Origin: Siphonodentalium dalli
Lineage: Eukaryota > Mollusca > Scaphopoda > Gadilida > Siphonodentaliidae
Direction of reading: 5' to 3'
NCBI GenBank assembly: GCA_032622095.1
Contig: CP136061.1
Location: 116,942,754 to 117,006,753, forward strand
Length of the DNA: 64,000 bases
Positions 23,245 through 35,946 of the stretch are shown here, in pieces. The translations under genes were made by a program, and so were the position numbers. The first letter of the stretch is position 1. Each line of letters begins with the position of its first letter. The notes below the pieces were generated by a model, which saw only the letters and a list, made by a program, of their open reading frames with translations, was not told where the DNA came from and did no database searches.

Positions 23245-24640
23245 CTATGGCTTATCATGAGAGTCTGAGAAGCCATACTCGAAGCCTCGTATTCTTGAGT
23301 TTATGGTTTCTAAACCCATGCCGCCTTTAATCAGCAGGTTGAGATATAGCTTCACTTCGTGTGGCACAACACCCTCCAATAAAGCATACATGATATCAGA
23401 AACATAATTGAAAATGAATTGGTAATGTGATAGCTCATTGAAGATTGAACTGAATTTTATCCTAGTTTCTGTCATAATGTTCCTGACCAAGTATGTTATA
23501 ATTCAGCCTGTTCTTCCAAAAACCCGCTCATTATCTGCTTCTAATAGAAATTGTTTTTGGCACATAATCTGATTAGAATCGCCTCGTTTGAGCCCATAAT
23601 GTGATGAAAATGAGAGCGTTTTAGTCACATTATCGATTCACAATGAGGCGATTCTAAGCAGAGTATATGCGGACAATGACACAAAAAAGCCAACTCACGA
23701 CTGTTCAGGTGTACGCTCTACATATTTCACTATGGCCCGCGCCATAAAACGAAATACCTGCTGTGACTCCATTAACTTATTTCAGAATCAAATAATCACA
23801 TTATGTACATATTTTACATTAAACGTCGATTATCTGCGTATTTGTTCGATAATATGTTGGCATAATTATCAACACTGCGCAGCAATGACACATCTTCTGA
23901 ACACAATATTTGACAGGAACATCTCTTCACAACCTACTAGGGTGGTTAGTCTCCGGCAAACCTGGGAATCCCATGTAGGCCAAGGCTGTCCCACTGTTTG
24001 TCCGAGACGAACACCAACTAATCCTGGATAGGTTGGAGACCTTCCGTCTCTGGATCCACAAAGCCATTAACCAACGGGTTGACAACTTCGAACTCATCGC
24101 TATACAAAAGAACATATAGCATTCTTAACAACGAATTCCGCGCGATTCTTAAAATATAGTCCATCATGATAGCCTCGTAGTACACCATCTCCTTGATATG
24201 TGTCAAGCTCCATGCAGAGAAGTCCCTTACGCGGGACTTAACGCTTCCATCGCCTACACTTAATGTGAAGAAATTTATTTGAAACTTTTGTAGGTTACAA
24301 TTCATTCTGCATTATTCTGAGAAACTGAACTGTCCATATTCATTTTAAAAATGTCTCGATAAAGCCAGAATGAATTGTAACTGACAAAACACTTCAATAA
24401 AAAATGTTAGATTTAATTAAGAAAATGCACATGCCGGCAGCGTTCATACGTAGCGTAGCAAGGGGACTAAACTGTTTTGCAGCTTGGATATCTGTACCTA
24501 TATCAGCCATCATTACAGGAAGAATAGCCTCCAGTTGATCTTTGAGAGGAATATATTGGAGAAAATCTGCAACTCGTTTCTCTTCAACTGTTTAGTAAGA
24601 AAGTTCCTCACTTGTAACCATTACGAAGAAATGTTTCCTT
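23245..24640 (-). pseudogene. Second transposase-domain gene (DIM..LLEGVVP type), internal exons, decayed
   Basis: Read downwards on the minus strand. 24640-24485 holds EEKRVADFLQYIPLKDQLEAI and MMADIGTDIQAAK with an in-frame stop just before. 24305-24018 holds DGSVKSRVRDF and LYSDEFEVVNPL. 23490-23245 holds SDIMYALLEGVVPHEVK and GFEYGFSDSHDKP before a stop. The order QYIPL, then (D)DEFEVVNPL, then DIMH-LLEGVVP is that of a family of transposon-derived proteins with TNP2-like architecture. Introns look plausible (acceptor caaataaatttcttcacattaag). The exon at 24640 is cut by the Helitron array at 24643; its continuation lies at 45442-45859, next to the unit 2 copy. Confidence 0.6.
23573..23656. 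mobile_element. Small foldback MITE
   Basis: TTAGAATCGCCTC pairs with GAGGCGATTCTAA, and the inner cataatgtga pairs with tcacattat. Total 84 bp. It lies in the decayed transposase gene. Confidence 0.55.
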
Positions 24641-24642
24641 TA

Positions 24643-25733
24643 TCTATACTATATATTTTGAGACTTGTATATATATATGTGTGTGTGTACTTCATAGAAT
24701 CGAAAACGACTGCACCCATCGAGCTCAAATTTCGTATATAAGTGTAAAAACACACGAACACCGTAGTTGTCGCGTTTTGGAGAAGCTCAGAGCACCGTTT
24801 CTCCCTTCCCAAATCACCGCAATCGGCACCGCGGTGGTTAATCAAGTCATAATTTAATGAGCGTTTGTTTTTGACGCATCGCTATAAAGAGCGTCTGTTT
24901 ACCATTCAACGTTATTAGCATCTGCAGAGAGATATACGGGAACAATACTTTTGAGTGGTTTCCTATGCGGGGAGATTTATTGGATGCCATAGTACTCTTA
25001 GAACATCATTGTTATAGTATGTATGACACTTAGGTCAGGGCTTAGGGGGGGGGGGGTAGTTAGTGTGGATATAGGCATAATGCTTCTCAGAAATCCCGGT
25101 TACAAACCAACACTCACAATTTTCGCAACGTTATCGCTCGAAATTTATTATGCAGAGAGATATACGGGAACAAGTGCTTTCCTATTTTAAGAACGCAACA
25201 CATGATACCAAACAAAATTACGTCGCGTTGGTGGTCGGGTTCACGACGGGATTACTTGACGGTCCGCTCTTTGAGATGATGGGGTTCACGACGGGATTAA
25301 CTTTGCGGGACTATTGACCATCTCGTAAGGGTGGACAACCTCTGTCAGGGGCTGCCCAATTGCTACGGGCAGGTTAAAATCTTTTGTGTTCCTAAGAACG
25401 CGGATCGGGTAAGTTTGTCCGCCCTAGGTGAGCTCAAACTTCGTATATAAGTGTAAAAACACACGGGGATCGTCGACGTCGCATTGTGTGAAACATTCTT
25501 ATGTCTGTCGTTCCTAGGAACGGGGGAATTTTTCATCGGGTCAGTCTTAACCTTCAAACGGGTACCCACAAATTATATATTGTGACCCCGACATGACCTT
25601 GAAAATGATCAATTCAAGGTCAAATCGGGTAAAATATTGAAAACCCGATATTAACTCATTGAAAAACACAAACAAAACATAAAACATTGTCATGTTTCTG
25701 ACCAAGCACGCCAGTGGCGGGCTAACCTGCTAG
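24643..25733 (+). mobile_element. Helitron-like element H1 (family A)
   Basis: Starts TCTATACTATATATTTTGAG directly after A (24642). Ends with the hairpin CGCCAGTGGCG, ten bases (ggctaacctg) and CTAG (25730-25733), followed by T. TC..CTRR ends, a 3' hairpin about 10 bp from the end and A|T flanks are the Helitron signature. The 1.1-kb interior is non-coding (no Rep or helicase domain) and contains tgaccttga..tcaaggtca inverted words and a 12-G tract. Listed on + because the CTAG end lies to the right. Confidence 0.75.
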
Positions 25734-25813
25734 TCTAATATATTTTGGGAGATCTGTGTGTGTGTCTGTCTGTCTGTTCGCGATGGACTCGAAAACGACC
25801 GAGCCGCTGCTAG
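25734..25813 (+). mobile_element. Helitron-like element H2 (80-bp deletion derivative)
   Basis: TCTAATATATTTTGGGAGATC followed by a TG/TCTG-rich stretch, ttcgcgatggactcgaaaac, and ending gagccgctgCTAG. It keeps the 5' consensus and the terminal CTAG but has lost nearly all the interior and the standard hairpin. The 5' part matches H12 (44829). Confidence 0.6.
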
Positions 25814-26914
25814 TCTATACTATATATTTTGAGACTTCGTATATATATATGTGTGTGTGTACTTCGCAGAATCGAAAACGACTGCACCCATCGAGCTCAA
25901 ATTTCGTATATAAGTGTAAAAACACACGAACACCGTAGTTGTCGCGTTTTGGAGAAGCTCAGAGCACCGTTTCTCCCTTCCCAAATCACCGCAATCGGCA
26001 CCGCGGTGGTTAATCAAGTCATAATTTAATGAGCGTTTGTTTTTGACGCATCGCTATAAAGAGCGTCTGTATACCATTCAACGTTATTAGCATCTGCAGA
26101 GAGCTATACGGGAACAATAATTTTGAGTGGTTTCCTATGCGGGGAGATTTATTGGATGCCATAGTACTCTTACAACATCATTGTTATAGTATGTATGACA
26201 CTTATGTCAGGGCTTAGGGGGGGGGGGGGTAGTTAGTGTGGATATAGGCATAATGCTTCTCAGAAATCCGGTTACAAACCAACACACAATTTCGTATTTA
26301 CGCAAACGCAACGTTATCGCTCGAAATTTATTATGCAGAGAGATATACGGGAACAAGTGCTTTCCTATTTTTAGAACGCAACACATGATACCAAACAAAA
26401 TTACGTCGCGTTGGTGATCGGATTCACGACGTGATTAATTGACTGTTCTCTCTTTGCGAGGATGGGGTTCACGACGGGATTAACTTTGTGGGGGACTATT
26501 GACCATCTCGTAAGGGTGGACAACCTCTGTCAGGGGCTGATCAATGGCCACGGGCAGGTTAAAAAAATCATACCTCTTTTGTGTTCCTAAGAACGCGGAT
26601 CGGGTAAGTTTTTCCGCCCTAGGTGAGCTCAAACTTCGTATATAAGTGTAAAAACACACGGGGATCGTCGACGTCGCATTGTGTGAAACATTCTTATGTC
26701 TGTCGTTCCTAGGAACGGGGGAATTTTTCATCGGGTCAGTCTTAACCTTCAAACGGGTTCCCACAAATTATATATTGTGACCCCGACATGACCTTGACCT
26801 TGAAAATGATCAATTCAAGGTCAAATCGGGTAAAATATTGAAAAACCCAATATTAACTCATTGAAAAACAGAAACAAATAATAAAACATTGTCATGTTTC
26901 TGACCAAGCACGCC
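25814..26914 (+). mobile_element. Helitron-like element H3 (family A), 3' end lost at the duplication junction
   Basis: A close sister of H1 with small differences (acttcgtat against acttgtat, tcgcagaatc against tcatagaatc, an extra tcgtatttacgcaaacg). In this unit it stops in the terminal hairpin (cacgccAGTGG) and passes into the start of unit 2. The intact version is at 38521-39637. Confidence 0.75.
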
Positions 26915-27554
26915 AGTGGATGAAGGTTAATAAATTTCGTACAGAATTATGACAAATTAGAGACCCATTTTATCACATAATAACATTTGTGTACGGAAAA
27001 ACACTGGTGCTGGGCTTGTTCTGGGGAGGGATGTCTAATCTGTGAAAATCTGATATATAATAACACCAGTAAATTTCATCATGATATATTTTTTAATTTA
27101 CTAATTGTTTGTAGTTGTCTAAACCCACTTTCACCCCTCTTTCTATACTAACTGCTCATTGACAAGTAGTTCCTTTAGGAAATATTCAAATAATATGTTC
27201 AACAAACACCCATTGCATGAAATTATTATCTGAACATTTTCCACCATCATTTAGTAAAGAAAATGTTAAATTTGACATTGCAACTGTTTTATTTGTTGCT
27301 ATGTCAGAGCAATTATTGCCTGAATTTGACCTCAAGCATGAAAAATATTCATATAAATACACATATTGAAGTCCACTATTTAGACAGAAAACAAATTCTC
27401 CAAATAATTATAGAAATAATAATGCTGCACCAACGGAGGTCCGATCGTGAAAGGGTTGACGTATTAGAATCTAACGAACTTTGTAGAAGTAATTCAAATT
27501 GTCTTCTGGAAATAATGATAAAAATTGTTATAGGACTCTTAGTTGCCAGTTATG

Positions 27555-27638
27555 GTGACATATGAGACTCAGCGAGATTAATATCGGGCTGGGCTTGCAC
27601 CTCGCCTGATATTAATATCACTTTGCCTCATATGACAC
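27555..27638. repeat. Foldback of about 84 bp, unit 2 copy
   Basis: Identical copy of the hairpin at 14859-14942, carried by the tandem duplication. Confidence 0.45.
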
Positions 27639-28456
27639 TTATCCAGCAACAACTCGCCCTGTAACTTATAATATTTCACCATTAGTTCCCAGAATGATAA
27701 TGTGTTTAAACATGATAATTACATTCGGATTGAAATAAACATCGAGTATAGGATTACACCATGACAACATAAGACATCGTGACAAAGTTACTAAGGTAAA
27801 ATATTCCTAATATTTAGTTAGCGGTATTTCTGACTAAAAATGCATTTTTTATCAATAGGCACATTTTACACATATAGATGAAGATAGAGAGAAATGGCAA
27901 GAATATTGATATGGAATAATAAATAACAAGAGTAAGCAGCTTGGCAGTTCTGAGCAAAGATAAGTATGTGAAATACTCAAGCTAGTCATATAGAGACTAA
28001 AATACACAGACCATAAGTGTAAACACATATAGAAATCATACCGTGACTGCCCACCCTTCTCCTTCCACAGAACTGACAAGGCACAAAGAGGTATATAAAC
28101 CGATAACAGATAGAGATGCAGGGATATAAGGATAAGGGTGAAATCTTACACGTACCAGTAACAGAGAATTGGAAAACGGTGCAAATTCATGGTCTGCCTC
28201 AATCAAGCTATTGGTTTTCATTGAAGAACGCACAGAAAAACGAGCCAGAGCTCACATTTTTTCCACCGTGTTCTTCTTTACCGACAGCCAATCACATGAC
28301 TCAAGCCATAGCTAGTCTTTACCCAACAAACCGGCCAAAACCGGCCAAATAAAGCTGCAACAGCCTAAATTATCTTCGGTCTGTCTCAATAAAACCATAC
28401 AAATATGGATATCATTGGAACCGGCTCATTGACCACATTGTGATGGTTAAAGTTAT

Positions 28457-28695
28457 GCCCTGTGCCAATGCATTCTCTTATATATGCGAGTCGACCATAG
28501 GTCGCCTCGCATATATAAGAGAATGCATTGGCCTAAAAAAAATCTTGTTTTAACACTTTTTACCATTTTTTCTTACATTCTTTAACAATTTTATAATTTT
28601 ATAATTTTTAATGTGTTAAGCCAATGCATTCTCTTATATATGCGAGGCGACCTATGGTCGACTCGCATATATAAGAGAATGCATTGGCACAGGGC
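28457..28695. mobile_element. Nested palindrome, unit 2 copy with 8-bp longer spacer
   Basis: Same structure as 15761-15991. The spacer contains an extra ttataatt (8 bp) and one T-to-C change, one of the few differences between the two 12.7-kb units. Confidence 0.65.
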
Positions 28696-29498
28696 CCTTC
28701 TGTTGGATAAAGGGTTAAAGCCCATTAAGTATGCTGCTTATTTGGGTTGCTATAATTTTGATTATTTCATTTCAAATCGCTGCTTCACATTATAACAAGA
28801 GTCAATGACTGTGAGATCGTTCATCAGACTGTAAAGACTGATAAGACAGGGACTCTGATGTCTACAAGTCAGTACATTGACAAAATCACTTAAGACAAAT
28901 AGTTCTAAACATGAACATAGCTGGAGGTTCTCAGATGATCAGGGCTCTTCATCTTGAAATTTATAAATGCACACCACTGACAAATCTCCAAACCCTTCCC
29001 TTACCCTTTTTAAACAAGACAACCAGACCACAGAACTAAGTTCACAAAATTTATGTTGCACGTCTCTATTTTACAACTGGTACCGGTACTTCCAAGCTCT
29101 CAAACTTTTGAATATTTCCAATCTGGCATCCCCCATCAAGTTAAAAGTTGTGGCCATTTCGGTCCAACAGTTTAACCTGAAGTAGGACTGTTGGTTTTAA
29201 AACATACTGGTTGGAAAATCAAACCGAACTATGATAACAATTCTAACCTATTTTTGGTGTGAAAATCTAATTTACAACTAATGTTGAATCAGGGATGAAA
29301 TTTTGAACTGTTGAAAACAAATTTAAAGTAGGGGGTCAAAACTCCACCCCATCTACACTCCCTCCCCACTGCCTCAACCATTGCCCCCTACCCAGGCAGC
29401 TTAGAAATACTTAGGAATATATATATTATTATAACAGTACCAAACAGCATAGATACAGGTAGGGTTGGTGGTGAGAGTTAAATCTCTTATCGCTGCCC

Positions 29499-29919
29499 CT
29501 ATTTGAACAAATGTGAATCCCCAACTACGAGATCCATTCGTCTAGTATTTTCAAAGGGTTGATTTAAGAGTTGAAGTGAATTGATTTCCCTCAAAAGTTC
29601 AAAAAAAATTACCCCATTTGAACAAATATGAACCCAAGGACCCATTATTCTAAATATGAACCCATTCGGCCCAATGGAACGTGAGAAGAAGTTGTTTAAA
29701 GAATTACTATGGTGGGAAAGAGTTATGGTCCTAGTTTCACAACTATTTGACCTGGTGACTTTATTTGAACAAATCTGAATGTGAGTCAACTAGGGAATTC
29801 TCACCAAATATGAACCCATTCGGTCTTATGGTTCCAGAGGAGAAGATGATACTTGACGGACGGACAGACGGGTGGACGGACGGACGAGGAGTGATGACTT
29901 TGTCTCAGGTGAGCTAAAA
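29499..29919. repeat. Interspersed repeat ending caggtgagctaaaaa, unit 2 copy
   Basis: Copy of 16795-17215 carried by the tandem duplication, with no difference noticed. Confidence 0.55.
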
Positions 29920-30273
29920 ATCACTTCAATGTGCTAGTAAATGGTAAAACCTATTTGCATCATCATAGCATTGCTTTGGAATTATTTGTGTGCAAGTTGT
30001 TGGATATTTTCTGATCAGACTCGGTTTGAGTTCCATATATACTAAGATTGTGTTTGGTATATGGTGTTCTGAATTCTCTTCCGAAAACAGTGCTACCATG
30101 TCGCAATTATGCTTTTCCTTGCAGACCTACATGTATCAACCAATTAATAAACTTACTTTAATTCTTAAAGGAATGAACATTCCATCATATATTGGGTTTC
30201 TGTCCAATGTCGACAAAAATGCACAAGCAATCGGTATCACTGGAAATTCTGAAGGCGAACATTCTTGCACACT

Positions 30274-31230
30274 CTACATGAAACAAAGTTGATCAATAGG
30301 TTTAGGTGACACACATTTCGGAAATTTTTTCAAAACTTCAAAATACACAGTGTAAGAAACAGTTTTACATTCAAGGAAACATACAATATGTCCAAAGGAA
30401 CTGTTGAAGCTTACAGAATAACTGTTTCTTTTTGACACAACAGTGTAGTCCGTGGAATGAAGAACACAGTCTTTAAATAAGATCCTGCTAAATGACATGC
30501 ACGAAGTCAACTCACTTGATACAATAGACTAGTATTCATTTACCAGACCTGTTGGAGTAAAGTTCCAAGAATGTAGACATCATTAATTTCATTTCCTTTG
30601 GACAACCCAAATTGATCCATCATTTTTAAAAATAATCTTTCTGTCAAACTTCCTGGCGCTAGTTTGGAACTAAGTTGAGGTATCTGTTGTCGAATCGTTG
30701 CTGCTGTCATCTGCATTTCAATACTCTGTCCCATGGAAAAGTCTTCTAAGCTCACCATTAAAATCCTCGCAATAAAAAAGAGGAATGACACCACAGTGGC
30801 CCATGCATAATTACTTTGTCCACTAAATGTAAAATACAGTGCACGTTGAATGTGCATGCCCTTACCCCATATACTGCACTTATCTGTGAACAGAATGATT
30901 TAAGCCATGCTTTTACTTTGGGTAGAACCTGTTTTGAAGTAGAAATTAAAATTAGAAGAAATATTGAATTAACAAGAGTCCAGTGGTCGAGATAAATGTT
31001 TGGTAGTAATCCATAAAGTATTGGAACTGTAAAATATAATAAAAGGGTCTGATATTCAGAAGCTTTCCAACGTTTCAGTTCATTGAAAGAACGAGAGTAT
31101 CGGGAGACAAAATATGGTGGTTTTATAGATACAAGCCGATGATTCAATACAGTCAAATGCTTTCTAACAGAGAAGTGTTCTTTTGAATATGATGGGCTTG
31201 TCCACATGTTAACAAACATTTTGGTAACAC
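30274..31230 (-). pseudogene. TNP2-like transposase-domain gene, C-terminal part, unit 2 copy
   Basis: Copy of 17570-18526, sharing the same frameshifts. The decay therefore predates the tandem duplication. One substitution near 17620 changes I to F in the C-terminal segment of this copy. Confidence 0.65.
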
Positions 31231-31384
31231 CTAATAAAACACAATATAATCAAATGTCACAGAATTGATAAGATCAAATCCATGAAGTTTTGACAAAATT
31301 GAAGGATCTTTAACACCAAATTTTGATGGTAAGTTGGAATGTTCACTGCATATGTTGTAGTGGTAAGTTCTTGCAAAACCTTCG

Positions 31385-31664
31385 AGTTAAAACAGTTGTG
31401 AAACAGTTTACTCTATGCTGAATTACATTTTGTTTTTCCAAAGTGGAAACAGCTATTAGCCAGTTACACTGTAAAATAGCTGTCTATTTAATTACCATAG
31501 AAAAGAAACAAAGTTAAAACAGTTATAAAACAGTTTACTCTATAATGTCTATTGAATTCACATTTTGTTTTTTTCAAAGTGCAAACAGCTATTAGTCAGT
31601 TACACTGTAAAATAGCTGTCTATTTAATTAACAGAAAACAAACAGAGTTAAAACACTTATAATT
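31385..31664. repeat. Two-copy tandem repeat, unit 2 copy of 18681-18960
   Basis: Same sequence as unit 1, carried by the tandem duplication. Confidence 0.6.
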
Positions 31665-32447
31665 ACAACTACTTTCGCTTTGACTAAAATGCGTGCATTT
31701 GATTGGTCAAGGCCCTTAGATACGATTGGTAGCGACAATATCTATCAGTGGAGGGAAGTGTCGTTTCCCGCATCACTGGGGGTAGTGATACCTTAAAAAG
31801 TTCGCAAACCAAGTCGCAATAAATCACTTCCGTTTCTAGTGGTAACGCAAGACGCCAAATATCAGCGAAAATTTATCGCCGATTAAACAGCAAAATAGTA
31901 CATTAATTTATTTGGGGATAAAAGAATGTATTACATAACTATTCCACCATTAGTATTAGCATTTATCCAGATTCGTGCCAATAATAATATGACATGGCAG
32001 TGGACATGAGAGCATAGAATGCACCTTTGTAGCGACTGTTTACTTTTCGAGTCGCCGGAGACAACAAATTCGGTGGCGAAGTTTGAGAACACCGCTTCGG
32101 AATCGCTATCGAATCGGACTGCCTTTATGACAATACATGTTCTAGAATCGTTTTAAATAAGTGAAATTTACACCAGCAAGTACAGTTTAATAGTTTACGG
32201 GTGTGGTCTCTTGCTTTTGTGTAGTTGGAATGTCGGAAACAGCGATCGAATTGTGTGTGTTCATCTCTAACTTCCGGTCGGTCGCCCAATTTATTCTCGA
32301 CCCAATTTCCCATTTCGGTTAAAAGATCAGCTGAGTCCAGACACAAATATCACTTGGGTATTTTTACTATATTAGTGTTTTTAATATAGTTTCTTTAAAA
32401 AGAACTTGTTTAATCACCAACTAATATGCGGATTGTCGTAATTATAA

Positions 32448-32606
32448 GCAATCAACGTCGTTTTCGATGCATCTGTCGGCGTATAGAAGTGTCGGATGCC
32501 GAACTACATACTTTGTATAATTTCGCTTCGCGAAATTATACAGTATGTAATTCGGCATCCGACACTTCTATACGCCGACAGATGCATCGAAAACGACGTT
32601 GATTGC
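32448..32606. mobile_element. 159-bp palindrome, unit 2 copy
   Basis: Identical copy of 19744-19902, carried by the tandem duplication. Confidence 0.65.
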
Positions 32607-32608
32607 AT

Positions 32609-33249
32609 ATATGAAACAGTTTACTCTATATATGCTGAATTTACATTTTGTTTTTCCAAAGTTGAAACAGGTATTAGCCAGTTACACTGTAAAATAGCTA
32701 TCTATTTAATTACCATAGAAATAAAACAGAGTTAAAACAAAAGTTATGAAACAGTTTACTCTATATATGCTGAATTAACATTTTTTTTAAAGTGGAAACA
32801 GCTATTAGCCAGTTACACTGTAAACTAAGACAGCCACACAACAGTTATACTGTATGTGGCTGTAATGACAGCTACATCCCAGCTATATATGACAGCCACA
32901 AAACAGTTACACTGTAATATGACTGATGACAGCTACATCCCAGCTACATGTGGCAGCCACAAAACAGTGACACTATAATATAACTAATGACAGCTACATC
33001 CCAGCTACATACGACAGCCACAAAACAGTTACACGGTAATTTGGCTGTAATGACCGCTACCTTACAGTTACTAATTCCAGTCATATAACAGATACACTGT
33101 AACATGACTGTCATGTTACAGTTATTGATTTCAGATAACTTACAGCTAAGCTGTTTAATAACTGTTTTTACAAAACAATACAGCTACAAAACAGCTATAA
33201 AACAGCGATAAAAAAGTGTAGCTTTAAAAAAAACAGCTTGGCTGTATTT
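32609..33249. repeat. Tandem repeat array, unit 2 copy of 19905-20545
   Basis: Same array; agctagatatgaca in unit 1 (G at 20182) reads agctatatatgaca here. Confidence 0.6.
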
Positions 33250-35946
33250 TGACAGGGGGTGTCATATATGCATTGGTTCGATTGGTACACAAATCTTGCG
33301 CGTCGGCATCGTGCACAATGTATCATGCACGGAATTTGTTGTCGTTTGGGCGTATTTATAGTTGCCGAGATGATCATGCGCGCTTCAAATTTTTCTAACA
33401 CGTGTAATCTTGTATTGAAGACAGCACAGTAAACACGAACGTACGAGATAGCTACATATGTAGCCTTACGAATTGTGCTTTAAATAATGAAATTAAACAT
33501 TCTAGTGCTATATTATTGATCATATAAAACATTTTTTACAGCAACGCCGACATGTGACAGTTTTCACATTTTGATAGTTTAGAAAGGGAGACCTACCAGC
33601 ATGCAAAATATGAACATGCTTCAAATGTTGACACGTGACCACTCCCAAGCTAACTTTGAACAACTGCATATGCATGGAGACGTCAATCAAAACCTATCAT
33701 CGGACACAACGATTATTGTGTATGTTATTTACTTGTTATTATCCTGTAAATACATGTATGTGAAATGATTCCACTCGAAGAACACTGCGATATTTACACT
33801 GAGCACCCTTGAAATAGGAATTGTCCTGTTTCGGGTTAGTGCTGCTGAATATGTTCTTGTTCACAGGGAAGATATATAGTCCACGACATATGTTGATTAT
33901 GGACACACTTAGATGTGCGTGTTTGTTTAATTACTTTTCGACGGATGTATATAACCAGTTGTGATTGACCCCCTCCCATGGCGCCTGACGCATGGTGATT
34001 AGTTACTATAGACGAGCATCATTGTTGTCACGCAACAACCCAATTATTGAAAACTACACACCACTGTCATCATCTCTCGACTTCATCTGTCCCCCTCCTC
34101 TGGTCTTCTAGTTTCTCCTCCCCTCTCGCTCTCTCTGCCTCCTGCTATTCCTAACACTATCTTCTCCCTTTTTAACTCAAATTCAGTTATCCATATTTCC
34201 GTTTATCCTAAAACCATTATTTCCAGGTCTGACCTATACCCCTCCCTCACTTAATGGGGACGGGGCATGTAGCCACAGATGAGAATGCTTCATATAAGCC
34301 ATCGGGCTTGTGTCTGATCCTCGTTTCCATACACTTACTCTCTATTTTGCTTATATGTTCATTTGTATATTATGCTATTTGTTTGGTTTGCAAATAAAAA
34401 TAGGTTTACATTAAGTGCCATACAACATACACATTTAGTTTAGAATCTCCTTCGCGGTTGTTGACTATACTAGACTATATTTTGCCTAATATAGGCTATT
34501 CGGATTCATTATCCAAATTTGTCAAGCATCAAAGTAATTCCTTGTCTATACTATTTCATTGGAAACAACCCAAGTACAGAAGTAGTAACATTTAGATGAA
34601 TCAAGTTCTGGATGTGATTCAGACAAAATTTTACCATGGTCAACTGAATCAAAAGCCAACATAAGACCTGGGCCAAGATCCTTTGAGATTTTGAAATGTT
34701 CCTGATGATCTAGGAAATTAATTTGTGCTGATTTGAGCCAATGTTTTAGCAATGTTGAAATTGCAACTTACACCAGAGATCGATTTGAAGAAAAAAAAAT
34801 GCTCAGCCTCAAATATCGTAGCCCAGTATCCAGATAGGGGGGAATTTATTCGATGATACTTGGATAGTGTCATGTGATGGTGCTTTAGTTATTTCCTCCC
34901 TGGAAACAGTTTTAGAAAGAGCTGACGGTGTAAGGTCAATTGTTAATTCGTCGCGTCAGAACTAAGCTGTTCTATCTACATTTTGACGGGAAAATGAGAT
35001 ATTGGTACCTTTCGATTCGGTGCGGGATTTCCTGTCCGAAAATTACCAGGTATCGTGTCTAACGTATACCAAATGTGAATGATAGGCTGTGTAAATCTGT
35101 TTCATCTCAAAATCTCACTTGTTTGACAGTGCTATATTCTATCTGTGTACCAATGAATCTATTTATTTTGTACCGCGTGAATAAATAAATTTCAGTGCTA
35201 AAATGTATCTCCGACCTTCAATATAAAGCAATGGAACCGAACTTAGCAGAGTGCCAGCGAAGTGACTAGTTGAAAATAATGCTTTCTCACTCCTAGGTGT
35301 GAACATCTTATTTCAAGGATAATTATTTATTAAATAACAGAAAACGGCGTGATTTGGGATTTTTGCACGTTTATACGATTGAAAAACACGAAAACCACTC
35401 TAGCACGGAATAAAAACAGAAATGTTTACACAGATTGTTCTATCTCCAAAGTGTTATTTCGTGATTACACCCAAGATATCATATGTTGTATCTCGAAACT
35501 CGTCATATACATGTAATAGTATTTTTACACCAGCTATCACAGCTATTATACCCGCTGTGTACTATCTTCCAAAACAATGAGAACACGTGAACTAATAATG
35601 CTTTATTCTCTGATCCAGGTTACATGGTAGGACATTGAGACAGAAGTATATACAAAGAACCGGGGGGGGGGTGTCAAAACTTTAAACTCGATTTCCCACA
35701 AAAAATGAAAATATGGAGATAGAACACTTTAGTTCTGACGCGACGACGAATTGCTAATCCCTGGGTTAGGAATTTCAGGGGATAAAGTTATATCCACACA
35801 CCTGACTAAGAGTAGCAAGCGTTCCCATAACTCTTTGTCACGATCATCACAGTCTCATATGAGTATAGGCAAATATCTGATCAGGCAATCGCCTTTTGAC
35901 CCGCTGCTCCATCCGGATTCTGCAAACTAGCCACTTTGGTGTCATA

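Larger units (their letters stand above)
14219..26914. repeat. 12.7-kb tandem duplication, unit 1
   Basis: Direct tandem copy of 26915-39617. The offset is 12,696 bp at the start and 12,702-12,707 bp later, because of one 8-bp indel and G-tract length changes. I saw substitutions at about 15890, 16132, 16303, 16489, 17620 and 20182. G-tract lengths are 12, 12 and 13 here against 10, 17 and 9 in unit 2. Everything annotated within this unit recurs in unit 2. At 26915-26919 the third Helitron is cut off in its 3' hairpin and the sequence returns to the unit start. Confidence 0.9.
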
